A stretch of DNA of 39,305 nt. It comes from Spirochaetales bacterium. Lineage in GTDB: Bacteria; Spirochaetota; Spirochaetia; Sphaerochaetales; Sphaerochaetaceae. The notes below the pieces were generated by a model that was given only the letters and a program-made list of their open reading frames with translations, was not told where the DNA came from and searched no databases. Position numbers and translations under genes: made by a program. Positions 24,795-32,970 of this stretch are shown one piece after another. The stretch is from the NCBI GenBank assembly GCA_017478205.1, contig JAFVDZ010000054.1, positions 1-39,305 on the forward strand, given 5' to 3'. The stretch's first letter is position 1. Each line of letters begins with the position of its first letter.

Positions 24795-25967
24795 ATGAAG
24801 AAAATAATTGCGGTTATATTGGTAGCAAGCGTAATGCTTTGTGTTTTTGCAGGTGGCTCCAAGGAAGAAGCCACAGTTCAGGAGTCTCCTGTACAGATTG
24901 CGATCAAGGAAGCTGAATCTCTTGGCTGGGATGAACTCCTTGCAAAGGCAAAAGCTGAAATTGGCGACAAGGAGCTTGTAATTTATGGAACAACATCTCG
25001 TGTACAAGAAAACTCCTTTACCGAGAAGACTGGCATCAAGATCAAGACTGAGCAGCCTGATGACACTCAGATCTATGAAAAGATGCAGGCAGAGGTTGGA
25101 AATGGAATCTATGGTGCAGATGTCTTTGTCACAACCGATAGCTTCAACCTTGTAAACCTAGCTTTTGCAAATGGCTGGGCTGAGAACTATGTCCCTGCTG
25201 CTTACAGTGATAAACTTGCCCAAGGGGACAAGAATCCTCTTGTAGCACTCTACTATGGTCGTCTCTTCATCTACAACAATGGTGGAAAGATGAATAATTA
25301 CATCAAGAATATCTGGCAGGTGACAGAGCCAGAATTCAAGGGCATTGAAATGAAGAGCCCTCTGCTCGAGAAGTGTTCCATGAACTTCCTTATTACTCTT
25401 ACAAGCCCAGAATGGCAATCTAAGCTTGCTGATGCCTACAAGAGCTATTATGGCAAGGAATGGAAGAGTGATGGCTCCTTTGCAAACATCTCCTATGAGT
25501 GGATCTATAAGTTCATCCAGAACTGCTCCTTCATCAACAAGGATAGTACAATTGCTAAGGATCTTGCCGCAGGTGCAAAGGGCTCAACTGGTTTCTTCGT
25601 ATTCTCAAAGTTCCGTTCTGTTGACTATTCCAACCTCTCTGTTGCAGCACTGGAGGGTGTAGAAGGCTTTGGTGGTATGCTGTATCCGATCTACTCGGTC
25701 ATCTCGTCCAACGCAAAATATCCATACGCAGCATGTCTCTACATCAACTATCTTCTCAGTGAGGATGGCTTCATGAACATCTTCGGTAAGGATATGGGTG
25801 CTTACTCTTCGAATACTTCTGTCGCTATCAGTGAGAAGGCAAAGAGTGTAGGAGACCAGGATCTTGCATACTGGCTTGATAAGTGTGTACTCGAAGACAG
25901 TGCCTATATTTCAAGCGTATATGCTCAGGCATACACAAAGATTGCTGCATGGTGTGCAGGTAAATAA
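24795..25967 (+). CDS. ABC importer periplasmic binding protein, FbpA/AfuA-like
   Basis: A 390-residue protein with a signal peptide ending VFA-GG (no lipobox Cys), a form common in spirochaete binding proteins. The mature part fits the iron(III)/2-aminoethylphosphonate/sugar-phosphate type: ELVIYGTTSRVQENSFTEKTG, then a YGADVFVTTDSFNL block, and KFRSVDYSNL. No clear iron-binding Tyr-Tyr pair could be identified. With a LacI regulator and a TIM-barrel sugar enzyme in the operon, a sugar or sugar-phosphate substrate is more likely than iron. ATG 24795 follows AGGAGG; the upstream TTG at 24735 is rejected. Confidence 0.85.
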   Translation: MKKIIAVILVASVMLCVFAGGSKEEATVQESPVQIAIKEAESLGWDELLAKAKAEIGDKELVIYGTTSRVQENSFTEKTGIKIKTEQPDDTQIYEKMQAEVGNGIYGADVFVTTDSFNLVNLAFANGWAENYVPAAYSDKLAQGDKNPLVALYYGRLFIYNNGGKMNNYIKNIWQVTEPEFKGIEMKSPLLEKCSMNFLITLTSPEWQSKLADAYKSYYGKEWKSDGSFANISYEWIYKFIQNCSFINKDSTIAKDLAAGAKGSTGFFVFSKFRSVDYSNLSVAALEGVEGFGGMLYPIYSVISSNAKYPYAACLYINYLLSEDGFMNIFGKDMGAYSSNTSVAISEKAKSVGDQDLAYWLDKCVLEDSAYISSVYAQAYTKIAAWCAGK

Positions 25968-25977
25968 TCTTGAATAG

Positions 25978-26009
25978 GTGGATGTCGGGAGTAAACTCCC
26001 GATGTCCAC
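25978..26009 (+). promoter_or_regulatory. stable stem-loop between binding-protein and permease genes
   Basis: Outer arms GTGGA/TCCAC, an internal TG/TG loop, then TCGGGAGT (25985-25992) / ACTCCCGA (25995-26002) around AA. No T-run follows, so it is more likely an mRNA-stabilising or processing hairpin. Such a hairpin would let the binding protein be made in excess over the permease, as in malE-malF. A second small palindrome, ATGGGTAACCCAT, lies just before the permease start. Confidence 0.65.
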
Positions 26010-26026
26010 TCTGATGGGTAACCCAT

Positions 26027-27862
26027 ATGAATGACAGACAGACACTTTCCAGACCGGAGAAGGTTTTCAATAAGCTTATTGCCTACTTGACCAAGCCCTC
26101 AAACGTTATAGTTATTTCATTTCTAATCATCCTGACATCTTGTATTGTCTATCCTCTCTATTCGGTCTACAGCGCTGCAATGAGTGTAGGGCAGATGGAC
26201 AGCATGATGTACAACTCTCTCTTTGGCCTTCATCTCAAGAAAGGAGACATGACATTCCTGAACTTCTCCATGCTGATGCTGGGCAAGTATTCAAGAGAGT
26301 ACTCGACCTCCTTTTTCTGGAAGCCTCTATGGAACAGCATCAGGATGTCTACCTATTCTTCTATTATTGCTCTCCTTGTCGGAGGGATCATTGCTTGGCT
26401 TATCACAAGAACTGATATCAAGTACAAGAAGTACATCTCATCAGTCTTTGTATTCCCATATATAATGCCCTCCTGGACACTGGCTCTTGTATGGAAGAAC
26501 GTATTTGCAAACTCCAAAGTAGGAACAGGAATCACCGGCATGCTTGAAAGCCTTACTGGGATCTGTGTTCCTTCATGGTTCGTATATGGAATCTTCCCTT
26601 GTTCTGTTGTAATGGGTATTCACTATGCACCCTTTGCCTACATTCTGATCGGAGGAATATTGAGGAACATGGATGCGAACCTTGAAGAGGCTGCGACTAT
26701 TCTCAAGGCTGACAGGTGGAGGATAATTAGGAAGGTTACACTACCTATCGTCCTTCCTGCACTCATTTCTACAGTCCTTCTGGTTTTCTCGAGCACAATG
26801 GCTTCTTATGCAGTTCCTGTGTTTGTTGGTTCTCCTGGAGACTTCTATGTAATGAGCACGATGCTCAGGTCCCTCTATAGTTCATCCTATTCAGGTCAGT
26901 CCTATGTAATGACTCTGGTGCTTGTCCTGATAGGGATTGGAATGCTGGCACTGAACCAGGCAGTAATTGGAAAGAGGAAGTCATTCACAACAGTCACAGG
27001 AAAGTCAGGGCAGGTTTCCTTCGTAAGACTCAAAGGGAACAAGCTCATCTCTCTTGTCATTGTAATTGTTCTCTTCTTCATGGCGATTTTCCCAATCATA
27101 TCCTTTGCTCTGGAATCCCTCTGCGAGGTACAGGGAGACTACTCGACCCTTACTTTGAAGTATTGGTTGAGCCGAGAAGAGATAGGAGGCATCCATGTCG
27201 CTGTTGGTAAGGGTATCCTCTTCAACTCCACGATTCTTGGTGCTCTCTGGGGCAGTATCAAGCTATCAGCAGTTGTTTCTCTGGTAGTAGGTACTGCAGG
27301 ATTCCTGATCGGCTATGGTGTTTCAAAGAATAGAGGCTCAAAGTTGGCAACCTTGCTTTCGAATGTTGCCTTCTTCCCCTATTTGATTCCTTCGATGGCT
27401 TTTGGTTCTATCTTCCTTGCGGTATCGACGAAGCTTTTGTTCCTTAGAGGAACCTTTCTGCTTCTTGTCATTGTCGCATCGATAAAGTATCTGCCATTTG
27501 CCTCTCGTTCGGGAGCAAGCGCTATGATGCAGCTGTCAGGAGAGATCGAGGAGGCTGCAATAATAGTAGGTGCCCCTTGGCATATAAGAATGACAAAGAT
27601 TCTCTTCCCAATCCAGAAGGCAAGCTTCATCAGCGGATATCTTCTTCCGTTCGTCTCCTGTATCAGAGAGCTTTCTCTCTTCATATTGCTGACATCGAGC
27701 GGAACTCTGATCACGACATTACTTTCCTATTTTGATGAGAGGAATGTTGTTCAGATGTCGAATGGAATCAATCTCTTGATAATTTTGGTCGTCTTGATTG
27801 TCAACTTCACGATCAATAAGCTTACTGGAGCATCAATCGATAAGGGAATTGGAGGAAACTGA
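26027..27862 (+). CDS. ABC importer double permease, FbpB/AfuB-like
   Basis: A 611-residue membrane protein with two fused BPD_transp_1 domains (about 60-310 and 340-600). Each carries an EAA-loop: NLEEAATILKADRWRIIRKVTLPIVLP (first) and EIEEAAIIVGAPWHIRMTKILFPI (second). Fused double permeases are typical of the Fbp/Afu/Thi importers. It begins 59 nt after the binding-protein stop, past the hairpin, and is followed after 1 nt by the ATPase start. Confidence 0.9.
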   Translation: MNDRQTLSRPEKVFNKLIAYLTKPSNVIVISFLIILTSCIVYPLYSVYSAAMSVGQMDSMMYNSLFGLHLKKGDMTFLNFSMLMLGKYSREYSTSFFWKPLWNSIRMSTYSSIIALLVGGIIAWLITRTDIKYKKYISSVFVFPYIMPSWTLALVWKNVFANSKVGTGITGMLESLTGICVPSWFVYGIFPCSVVMGIHYAPFAYILIGGILRNMDANLEEAATILKADRWRIIRKVTLPIVLPALISTVLLVFSSTMASYAVPVFVGSPGDFYVMSTMLRSLYSSSYSGQSYVMTLVLVLIGIGMLALNQAVIGKRKSFTTVTGKSGQVSFVRLKGNKLISLVIVIVLFFMAIFPIISFALESLCEVQGDYSTLTLKYWLSREEIGGIHVAVGKGILFNSTILGALWGSIKLSAVVSLVVGTAGFLIGYGVSKNRGSKLATLLSNVAFFPYLIPSMAFGSIFLAVSTKLLFLRGTFLLLVIVASIKYLPFASRSGASAMMQLSGEIEEAAIIVGAPWHIRMTKILFPIQKASFISGYLLPFVSCIRELSLFILLTSSGTLITTLLSYFDERNVVQMSNGINLLIILVVLIVNFTINKLTGASIDKGIGGN

Positions 27863-27863
27863 T

Positions 27864-28976
27864 ATGCCAGAAATAATCTTGAAAAATATATCCAAGCGTT
27901 GGGGCAGCTTCAAGGCTGTGTCGAATCTTGATCTGGTCATCGAGGATGGTGCTTTCATCACCTTGCTTGGACCTTCGGGCTGTGGCAAGACCACAACACT
28001 TAGAATGATTGCGGGTCTTGAGACCCCAACAGAGGGTGAAATCACAATCGATGGGAAAGTGGTTTTCAGTAGCGAGAAGGGTATCAACATCTCAGCGGCG
28101 AAGCGTGATGTAGGCTTTTTGTTCCAGAACTATGCACTTTGGCCACATATGACTGTCTTCCAGAATATTGCATTTGGTCTTGAGACTTTGAAGTGGAAGA
28201 AGCCAGAGATTGAAAAAAGAGTACAAGAAATGCTTGAAACCATGCAGATTGTCCAGTTCAGAGATCGTTATCCAGCCGAGCTGTCTGGTGGTCAGCAACA
28301 GCGTGTTGCAATTGCAAGAACACTTGCTCCAAGACCAAAGGTCCTTTTCATGGACGAGCCTCTTTCCAACCTCGATGCAAAGTTGAGAGGTGAAATGAGA
28401 ACAGAACTCAAGCGCCTGCATAAGGATACGGGTTCGACTTTTGTCTATGTAACTCATGACCAGCTTGAGGCTATGACAATGGCTACAAAGATCTGTTTGA
28501 TGAAGGATGGGTTCTTGCAGCAATATGATCCTCCTCTCACTGTATATACTCTGCCTGCAAATCGCTTTGTTGCCGATTTCGTTGGAAATCCAACGATGAA
28601 CTTCATCTCAGGAGAGGTGTTATCAAACAATGGAAGCAGTGCAGAAGTGAGAATATTGGGAGAGCACTTCACCTATAAGGCTTCTAGAGACTTCACGATT
28701 CAGATAGGTGCTGCAACTATTGGTATCAGGCCTGAATATCTTCCAATTTCAGAGAGTGGATCCTTGAAAGGCACGGCTTATTCAACACTTCCTGCTGGCA
28801 TGGAGACCACAGTAAAGATCAAGATAGCTGATACATTGCTTTCGTCAGTAATGTTTGGTTCTCTCGATTACAAGATCGATTCGGACATCTGTTTCGATAT
28901 CGTCGGCTCCAACATTCTGCTCTTCGATGGAGAAGGAAAGAGAGTGGCTGCTGGTACATTGAGTAAGGTGGAATGA
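27864..28976 (+). CDS. ABC importer ATPase, FbpC/AfuC-like
   Basis: A 370-residue ATPase: Walker A GPSGCGKT (36-43), Q-loop FLFQNYALWPHMTV, signature LSGGQ (140-144), Walker B VLFMDEP and a C-terminal TOBE regulatory domain (about 240-370). ATG 27864 follows GGAGG at the end of the permease gene; the longer frame from 27798 runs inside the permease gene and is rejected. It pairs with the double permease. Confidence 0.92.
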   Translation: MPEIILKNISKRWGSFKAVSNLDLVIEDGAFITLLGPSGCGKTTTLRMIAGLETPTEGEITIDGKVVFSSEKGINISAAKRDVGFLFQNYALWPHMTVFQNIAFGLETLKWKKPEIEKRVQEMLETMQIVQFRDRYPAELSGGQQQRVAIARTLAPRPKVLFMDEPLSNLDAKLRGEMRTELKRLHKDTGSTFVYVTHDQLEAMTMATKICLMKDGFLQQYDPPLTVYTLPANRFVADFVGNPTMNFISGEVLSNNGSSAEVRILGEHFTYKASRDFTIQIGAATIGIRPEYLPISESGSLKGTAYSTLPAGMETTVKIKIADTLLSSVMFGSLDYKIDSDICFDIVGSNILLFDGEGKRVAAGTLSKVE

Positions 28977-28979
28977 TCT

Positions 28980-29759
28980 ATGAACCTTGGTATACCGTCG
29001 TTGATTGAATTCAGAACCGTCAGGGAGCATTTGGCATTTGCCAGAGAAAAGGGCTTTTCTTTCTTCGAGATGAACCTTTCCTTCCCTTGGTTCCAGTCTG
29101 ACAAGCTCGATATAGCTGAGCTTGTCAGATTATCAAAGGAATATAAGGTAGGATATACGATTCACCTTCATGACCAGCTAAATCCTTTTGATTTCTCTCC
29201 TGAGATAAGAGAAGGAGCCATCAAGAGCATCGAATATGCTCTGCATCTTGCAGAGAGCGTGAACGCAAAAAAGCTCACTATCCATCTTCAGAATGGAATG
29301 TATTCATCAGTAAATGGAACAAAGATCTATGCTTATGAAGTTGCAAGCGATGAATACATTTACTATGTTGATAAGATGGCAAGACTGGTCGAAAGTTGTC
29401 TCGGTAACTCTGATAGCTTCTTCTGTATTGAAAACACCAAGGGATTTCTTCCTTATCACAAGAAGGCTATTGAGCACCTACTTTCATTTCCTTGCTTTGG
29501 TTTGACCTTCGATGTTGGTCACAACGCAAAGGCGAGTGAGGATGATGAAGCCTTCATCCTATCTTACAAGGACAGGATAAAGCACTTTCACATCCACGAT
29601 GTCACCATAAAGGCTAATCATGTTGCCTTGGGAACTGGATACCTTGATATTCCATATTACATTGATCTTGCAAGAAAAATAGATGAAAGTGTAGTGCTTG
29701 AAGTGAAAGAGACAAAGGCTATCGAGGAGAGTCTGGTATACCTTGAAACAATCCAATAG
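28980..29759 (+). CDS. sugar isomerase/epimerase-like TIM-barrel protein (AP_endonuc_2 family)
   Basis: A 259-residue xylose-isomerase-like TIM barrel. Candidate metal ligands sit on successive strands: Glu151 (FCIENTK), Asp178/His181 (TFDVGHN), His204/His206 (HFHIHD) and Glu241 (VVLEVKE). The family includes sugar and inositol isomerases, epimerases and endonuclease IV. Being the last gene in a LacI-controlled importer operon, it most likely converts the imported sugar or polyol derivative. It starts 3 nt after the ATPase stop. Confidence 0.82.
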   Translation: MNLGIPSLIEFRTVREHLAFAREKGFSFFEMNLSFPWFQSDKLDIAELVRLSKEYKVGYTIHLHDQLNPFDFSPEIREGAIKSIEYALHLAESVNAKKLTIHLQNGMYSSVNGTKIYAYEVASDEYIYYVDKMARLVESCLGNSDSFFCIENTKGFLPYHKKAIEHLLSFPCFGLTFDVGHNAKASEDDEAFILSYKDRIKHFHIHDVTIKANHVALGTGYLDIPYYIDLARKIDESVVLEVKETKAIEESLVYLETIQ

Positions 29760-29922
29760 GAGTTAGATTAGTTCTTCTATTTTTGCATAAAATTTGGGTA
29801 TATAAGCAAGGTAGACCAATACCTATGACATGTAAGAGAAGAAGAAACTCTTTCCCGATTTGAATTAGAAACACTTCATTGCAAGATTAAAATAACAGAT
29901 AATGTGCCCTTATATATGACAA

Positions 29923-29953
29923 CCCCCATGTTGGACATGTTCCAACCTGGGGG
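29923..29953 (-). terminator. terminator-like hairpin of repeat-lipoprotein gene 1
   Basis: CCCCCA/TGGGGG outer stem plus GTTGGA/TCCAAC inner stem separated by one mismatch. It lies 37 nt past the stop of gene 1. The T-tract is weak on both strands. It belongs to a family of four related hairpins, one after each repeat-lipoprotein gene, and may also stop the rightward LacI operon. Confidence 0.6.
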
Positions 29954-29989
29954 CGTTATGTGATTTTATTTCTAGTCCTGTTTTTTCAA

Positions 29990-31183
29990 TTACTCAGCAT
30001 CGATAGTCGTCCAGCCAGATGGAATACCATTTGCATCCGTTGTCCAGAAATCTGCATCTGCTGGTCTTGTGAATGATCCAGTAGGAGCTACGGAACTTAG
30101 CCAGATTTTTGTTGCATCGAGTGCTGTAGTCTTTGCAAGGCATGTAACAGAAGCAAGATTTGTACAACCAGAGAACATTCCTTCGTAACAGCGCTCAACA
30201 AGTGTAGTAGCCGGAAGTTCTGGTGCTTTTGTGAGGCTCGTGCATCCAAAGAACATATAACCATAGCAAAGTCTGAACAATGTATTAGCAGGAAGAGATG
30301 GTGTTGAAGTGAGTCCTGTACAGTTGCTAAACATTCCTTCGTAACAGCGCTCAGCAAGTGTAGTAGCTGGGAGCTCTGGGGCCTTTGTAAGGTTTGAACA
30401 GTTGTTGAACATTGTTTGATAACAAAGAGGAGCCAAGGTTGTAGCTGGGAGCTCTGGTGCTGAAACAAGTGCTTCGCATCCAAAGAACATTGAAGAGTAG
30501 CACTGTTCAGCCAAGTTCATGGCTGGTAGTTTTGGAGCTTTTATAAGCTTTTTGCATCCATAGAACATGAAAGAGTAGCAAGCTTCGGCAAGCGTAGTAG
30601 CAGGAAGCTCTGGTGCCGTGATAAGTCCTTCGCATTCATAGAACATTTCATTGTAACAATTGTCAGATAATGTAGTTGCTGGCAGTACAAGGTCTTTTGT
30701 TTCGTGGTTCTTTATATGTGAGTTACCTTTGAACAGGACCCTGAATGCATAAGAATGATTTTCCAGGGATGTATTGGATGCAAAATCAGTTGATGTGATC
30801 AAGCTCATTATGTTGCCATAGATATAACAGTCAGAAGAGCAGCTAATGGATACGGCTTTTGCAGTTGAACCTGAGTTTTCTTTTCTGTCTCCATAGAAGC
30901 AGATTGTCTCGCCTGGTCCTACTGGAAAGGAATGAATTCCGGCACCAGATATTTCATGTTGATCTCCACCAGAGATAGAGTATTTCAGTTTGATCTCCTC
31001 GTCGCTGTATCTCGTGATATTAACTGTAACCATCATGTCGCTGTCTCCACAATTTTCCAGTGTCAGTGGAGTTGACTTTGCATCGAATGATGGTTTCTTT
31101 GAAGAGCTATTGTCGTCACACGCGACAAAGCAGAATAGCATGGCCAGAACAATAAGAGAGGCTAATAGAAGTTTTTTCAGCAT
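29990..31183 (-). CDS. BspA-like repeat lipoprotein 1 (7 repeats)
   Basis: A 397-residue lipoprotein (lipobox FVAC, Cys about 21; then a Ser-rich linker). A beta-rich N domain (about 35-155; FYGDRKENSG, YIYGNIMSLI) precedes seven 26-residue repeats of the form CY..MF..C..L..AP.LPATTLA.. (about 165-350) and a conserved C-terminal cap (FWTTDANGIPSGWT). The repeats resemble BspA-type leucine-rich repeats, so a cell-surface or adhesion role is plausible but unproven. The DNA period is 78 nt; two blocks 156 nt apart (about 30175 and 30331) are nearly identical, a sign of recent internal duplication. Start ATG 31183 has AAGGGG 8 nt upstream. Confidence 0.85.
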   Translation of the reverse strand: MLKKLLLASLIVLAMLFCFVACDDNSSSKKPSFDAKSTPLTLENCGDSDMMVTVNITRYSDEEIKLKYSISGGDQHEISGAGIHSFPVGPGETICFYGDRKENSGSTAKAVSISCSSDCYIYGNIMSLITSTDFASNTSLENHSYAFRVLFKGNSHIKNHETKDLVLPATTLSDNCYNEMFYECEGLITAPELPATTLAEACYSFMFYGCKKLIKAPKLPAMNLAEQCYSSMFFGCEALVSAPELPATTLAPLCYQTMFNNCSNLTKAPELPATTLAERCYEGMFSNCTGLTSTPSLPANTLFRLCYGYMFFGCTSLTKAPELPATTLVERCYEGMFSGCTNLASVTCLAKTTALDATKIWLSSVAPTGSFTRPADADFWTTDANGIPSGWTTIDAE

Positions 31184-31216
31184 ATTTAATTCCCCTTGTT
31201 AAAAATACTTACCTCA

Positions 31217-31245
31217 AAGATATCTTCTCTTTTTTTGCTTGTACA
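31217..31245 (-). promoter_or_regulatory. promoter of repeat-lipoprotein gene 1
   Basis: On the minus strand TGTACA (31240-31245), 17 nt, TATCTT (31217-31222). The same architecture precedes genes 3 and 4. The -10 is embedded in an almost perfect AAAGATATCTT palindrome (31216-31226). Confidence 0.65.
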
Positions 31246-31412
31246 TGAGATAAAGAATTTTTCATGAGTGCAAGATGACTATTTGAACGGTAAACAGTTA
31301 ATTGATGAAAACGATTAGGTGATTACACATTTTGCTTTTGTTTGTCGAATAAACCATGGATAAAAGGAAAGATTTGCTCTAATGTCATTCTGTGCCAATC
31401 TACTATAAAGAA
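31246..31412. other. non-coding spacer between repeat-lipoprotein genes 1 and 2, homologous to 34311-34477
   Basis: No gene. This spacer, upstream of the gene 1 promoter, aligns by eye with the spacer upstream of gene 3 (shared TTTGTCGAAT, GGAAAG.TTTG, TTCTGTGCC.ATCT). This indicates that spacer and gene were duplicated as a unit. Confidence 0.6.
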
Positions 31413-31447
31413 ATCCCCATTGTTGGTTAGCTCCAACGAATGAGGAT
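31413..31447 (-). terminator. terminator of repeat-lipoprotein gene 2
   Basis: ATCC.CATT.GTTGG pairs with CCAAC.GAATG.GGAT with one mismatch and one bulge. On the minus strand it is followed by TTCTTTAT. It lies 60 nt past the gene 2 stop. Confidence 0.7.
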
Positions 31448-31506
31448 GTTTCTTTACTTGTTTTCTGGTCTTGGCCTATTTAAAAGAATATCTTGTGTGA
31501 ATTTGC

Positions 31507-32628
31507 TTACTTCGCAACTAAACTCTCCCAGCCGGAAGGAATACCATCTGCATCCGTTGTCCAGAAATCTGCATCTGCTGCTTTAGTGAATTTTCCAGAA
31601 GATGCTACGCCATTTAACCATTTTTTTGTTGCTTGATTTGCTGTCTGGGTTGCAAGACAAGTAACAGCTGTGAGGTTTGAACATCCTTGGAACATCCCCC
31701 AATAGCAGTAATCAGCCAATGTTGTGGCCGGGAGTAGTGGAGCCTTAGTTAAGCTTGTGCAGTCACCGAACATTCCATTGTAGCAATTAGATACAAGATC
31801 CATCGCTGGAAGTTCTGGTGCTTCTGCAAGCTTTGCGCAGCCACCGAACATGTTTTCGTAGCAATTGGCAACTAGTGTTGTGGCAGGGAGTTCTGGTGCT
31901 TTTTCGAGGCTTGAACAATTTAAGAACATCCAAGAGTAGCAACTAGCAGCGAGAGACCTTGCAGGAAGTGCTGGTGCCTTTGTTAATCCTGCACAGTTGA
32001 AGAACATGCTGAAATAGCAGTTATCAGTGAGTGTTGTAGCTGGAAGCTCAGGGGCCTCTGTGAGCTTCTCGCAAAACGAGAACATTTCACAGTAGCACCA
32101 ATCTGCTAGCTTTGTTGCAGGAAGGATCAAGCTCTTTGTCTTATGATTCTTTAGGTGTGAGTTTTCTAGGAACAACTTATAGAATGCATAAGGGTGGTTC
32201 TCTAGCGATGTGCTGGATGCGAAATCCTCTGAATTTATGAGACTCATCACATTGCCATATACATAGCAATCGGAAGAGCAGGTAATTGATATATAGCTTC
32301 TTGCAGAACCTGTCATTTCTTGCCTGTCTCCGTAGAAGCTGATCGTCCCACCTGCTCCTACCGAAATAAGAGGCGCTCCAGAGCTAGGTATATCTTGTTT
32401 TTCTCCACCATCGACAGAGTATTTCAGGTTGATCTCATCTGCTTCATATCCTTCGATTGTGACCGAAACAATCATGACGCTGTTCCCACTGTTTTCTAGT
32501 GTCAGTGGAGTTGCTTTTTCTCCGACGGGGAGGATTTTCTTTGTTGATGAAGTGCTGTCATCACAGGAAACGAAGCAGAAGAGTGTAGCTAAGACCACAA
32601 GAGAGAAAACTAGAATTATTTTGTACAT
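31507..32628 (-). CDS. BspA-like repeat lipoprotein 2 (6 repeats)
   Basis: A 373-residue paralogue with a different signal peptide (MYKIILVFSLVV..., lipobox FVSC), the same N domain, six CY..MF..C repeats and the same cap (FWTTDADGIPSGW). ATG 32628 has AAGGAGA upstream; the longer frame from 32676 is rejected. Unlike its three paralogues, its promoter region lacks the TGTACA-N17-TATCTT element and instead has an inverted repeat TTCAAGA/TCTTGAA (32651-32671). It is the most divergent upstream, yet its 3' end shares a 32-nt identical stretch with gene 1. Confidence 0.84.
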   Translation of the reverse strand: MYKIILVFSLVVLATLFCFVSCDDSTSSTKKILPVGEKATPLTLENSGNSVMIVSVTIEGYEADEINLKYSVDGGEKQDIPSSGAPLISVGAGGTISFYGDRQEMTGSARSYISITCSSDCYVYGNVMSLINSEDFASSTSLENHPYAFYKLFLENSHLKNHKTKSLILPATKLADWCYCEMFSFCEKLTEAPELPATTLTDNCYFSMFFNCAGLTKAPALPARSLAASCYSWMFLNCSSLEKAPELPATTLVANCYENMFGGCAKLAEAPELPAMDLVSNCYNGMFGDCTSLTKAPLLPATTLADYCYWGMFQGCSNLTAVTCLATQTANQATKKWLNGVASSGKFTKAADADFWTTDADGIPSGWESLVAK

Positions 32629-32650
32629 TGCTGTATCTCCTTTTTTTGAG

Positions 32651-32671
32651 TTCAAGATCAGATGTCTTGAA
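32651..32671 (-). promoter_or_regulatory. inverted repeat upstream of repeat-lipoprotein gene 2
   Basis: TTCAAGA (32651-32657) and TCTTGAA (32665-32671) lie 23 nt upstream of the start codon, where the paralogues have their -10 palindrome. It could be an operator or a 5'-leader hairpin specific to this copy. Confidence 0.4.
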
Positions 32672-32905
32672 TTCAAATTCTTTTTTCTATGTTTCCTATC
32701 TCCTTTTGTGTTGTTTTCTCGTGTCTAAGATAGCTCTTACTCTATTTCTTTGTATATTGGGAACAGGCAGACTTATTAATTTAAGTTAATTATTTAGACA
32801 GAATATAATTAATTAGAGGAAAAGAGATTATAAATCAGACACTTTATCAAAGTGTGTTGAGGTATCATTGTACTTTTAGATTATATTGATTAGAAGGGTT
32901 AACAA
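32672..32905. other. AT-rich non-coding spacer between repeat-lipoprotein genes 2 and 3
   Basis: No gene. T-rich on the plus strand (32680-32760), then very AT-rich. It does not resemble the other two spacers of the array by eye. The promoter of gene 2 must lie here but I could not place it. Confidence 0.4.
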
Positions 32906-32935
32906 ACCCCATGTCAGATTGTTTCTGCATGGGGT
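32906..32935 (-). terminator. terminator of repeat-lipoprotein gene 3
   Basis: ACCCCATG (32906-32913) / CATGGGGT (32928-32935) with an inner CAG/CTG, followed on the minus strand by TTGTT. It lies 36 nt past the gene 3 stop. Confidence 0.7.
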
Positions 32936-32970
32936 AGTTGTGATTTTACGTCTGGTTCTGTTTTTTTCAA

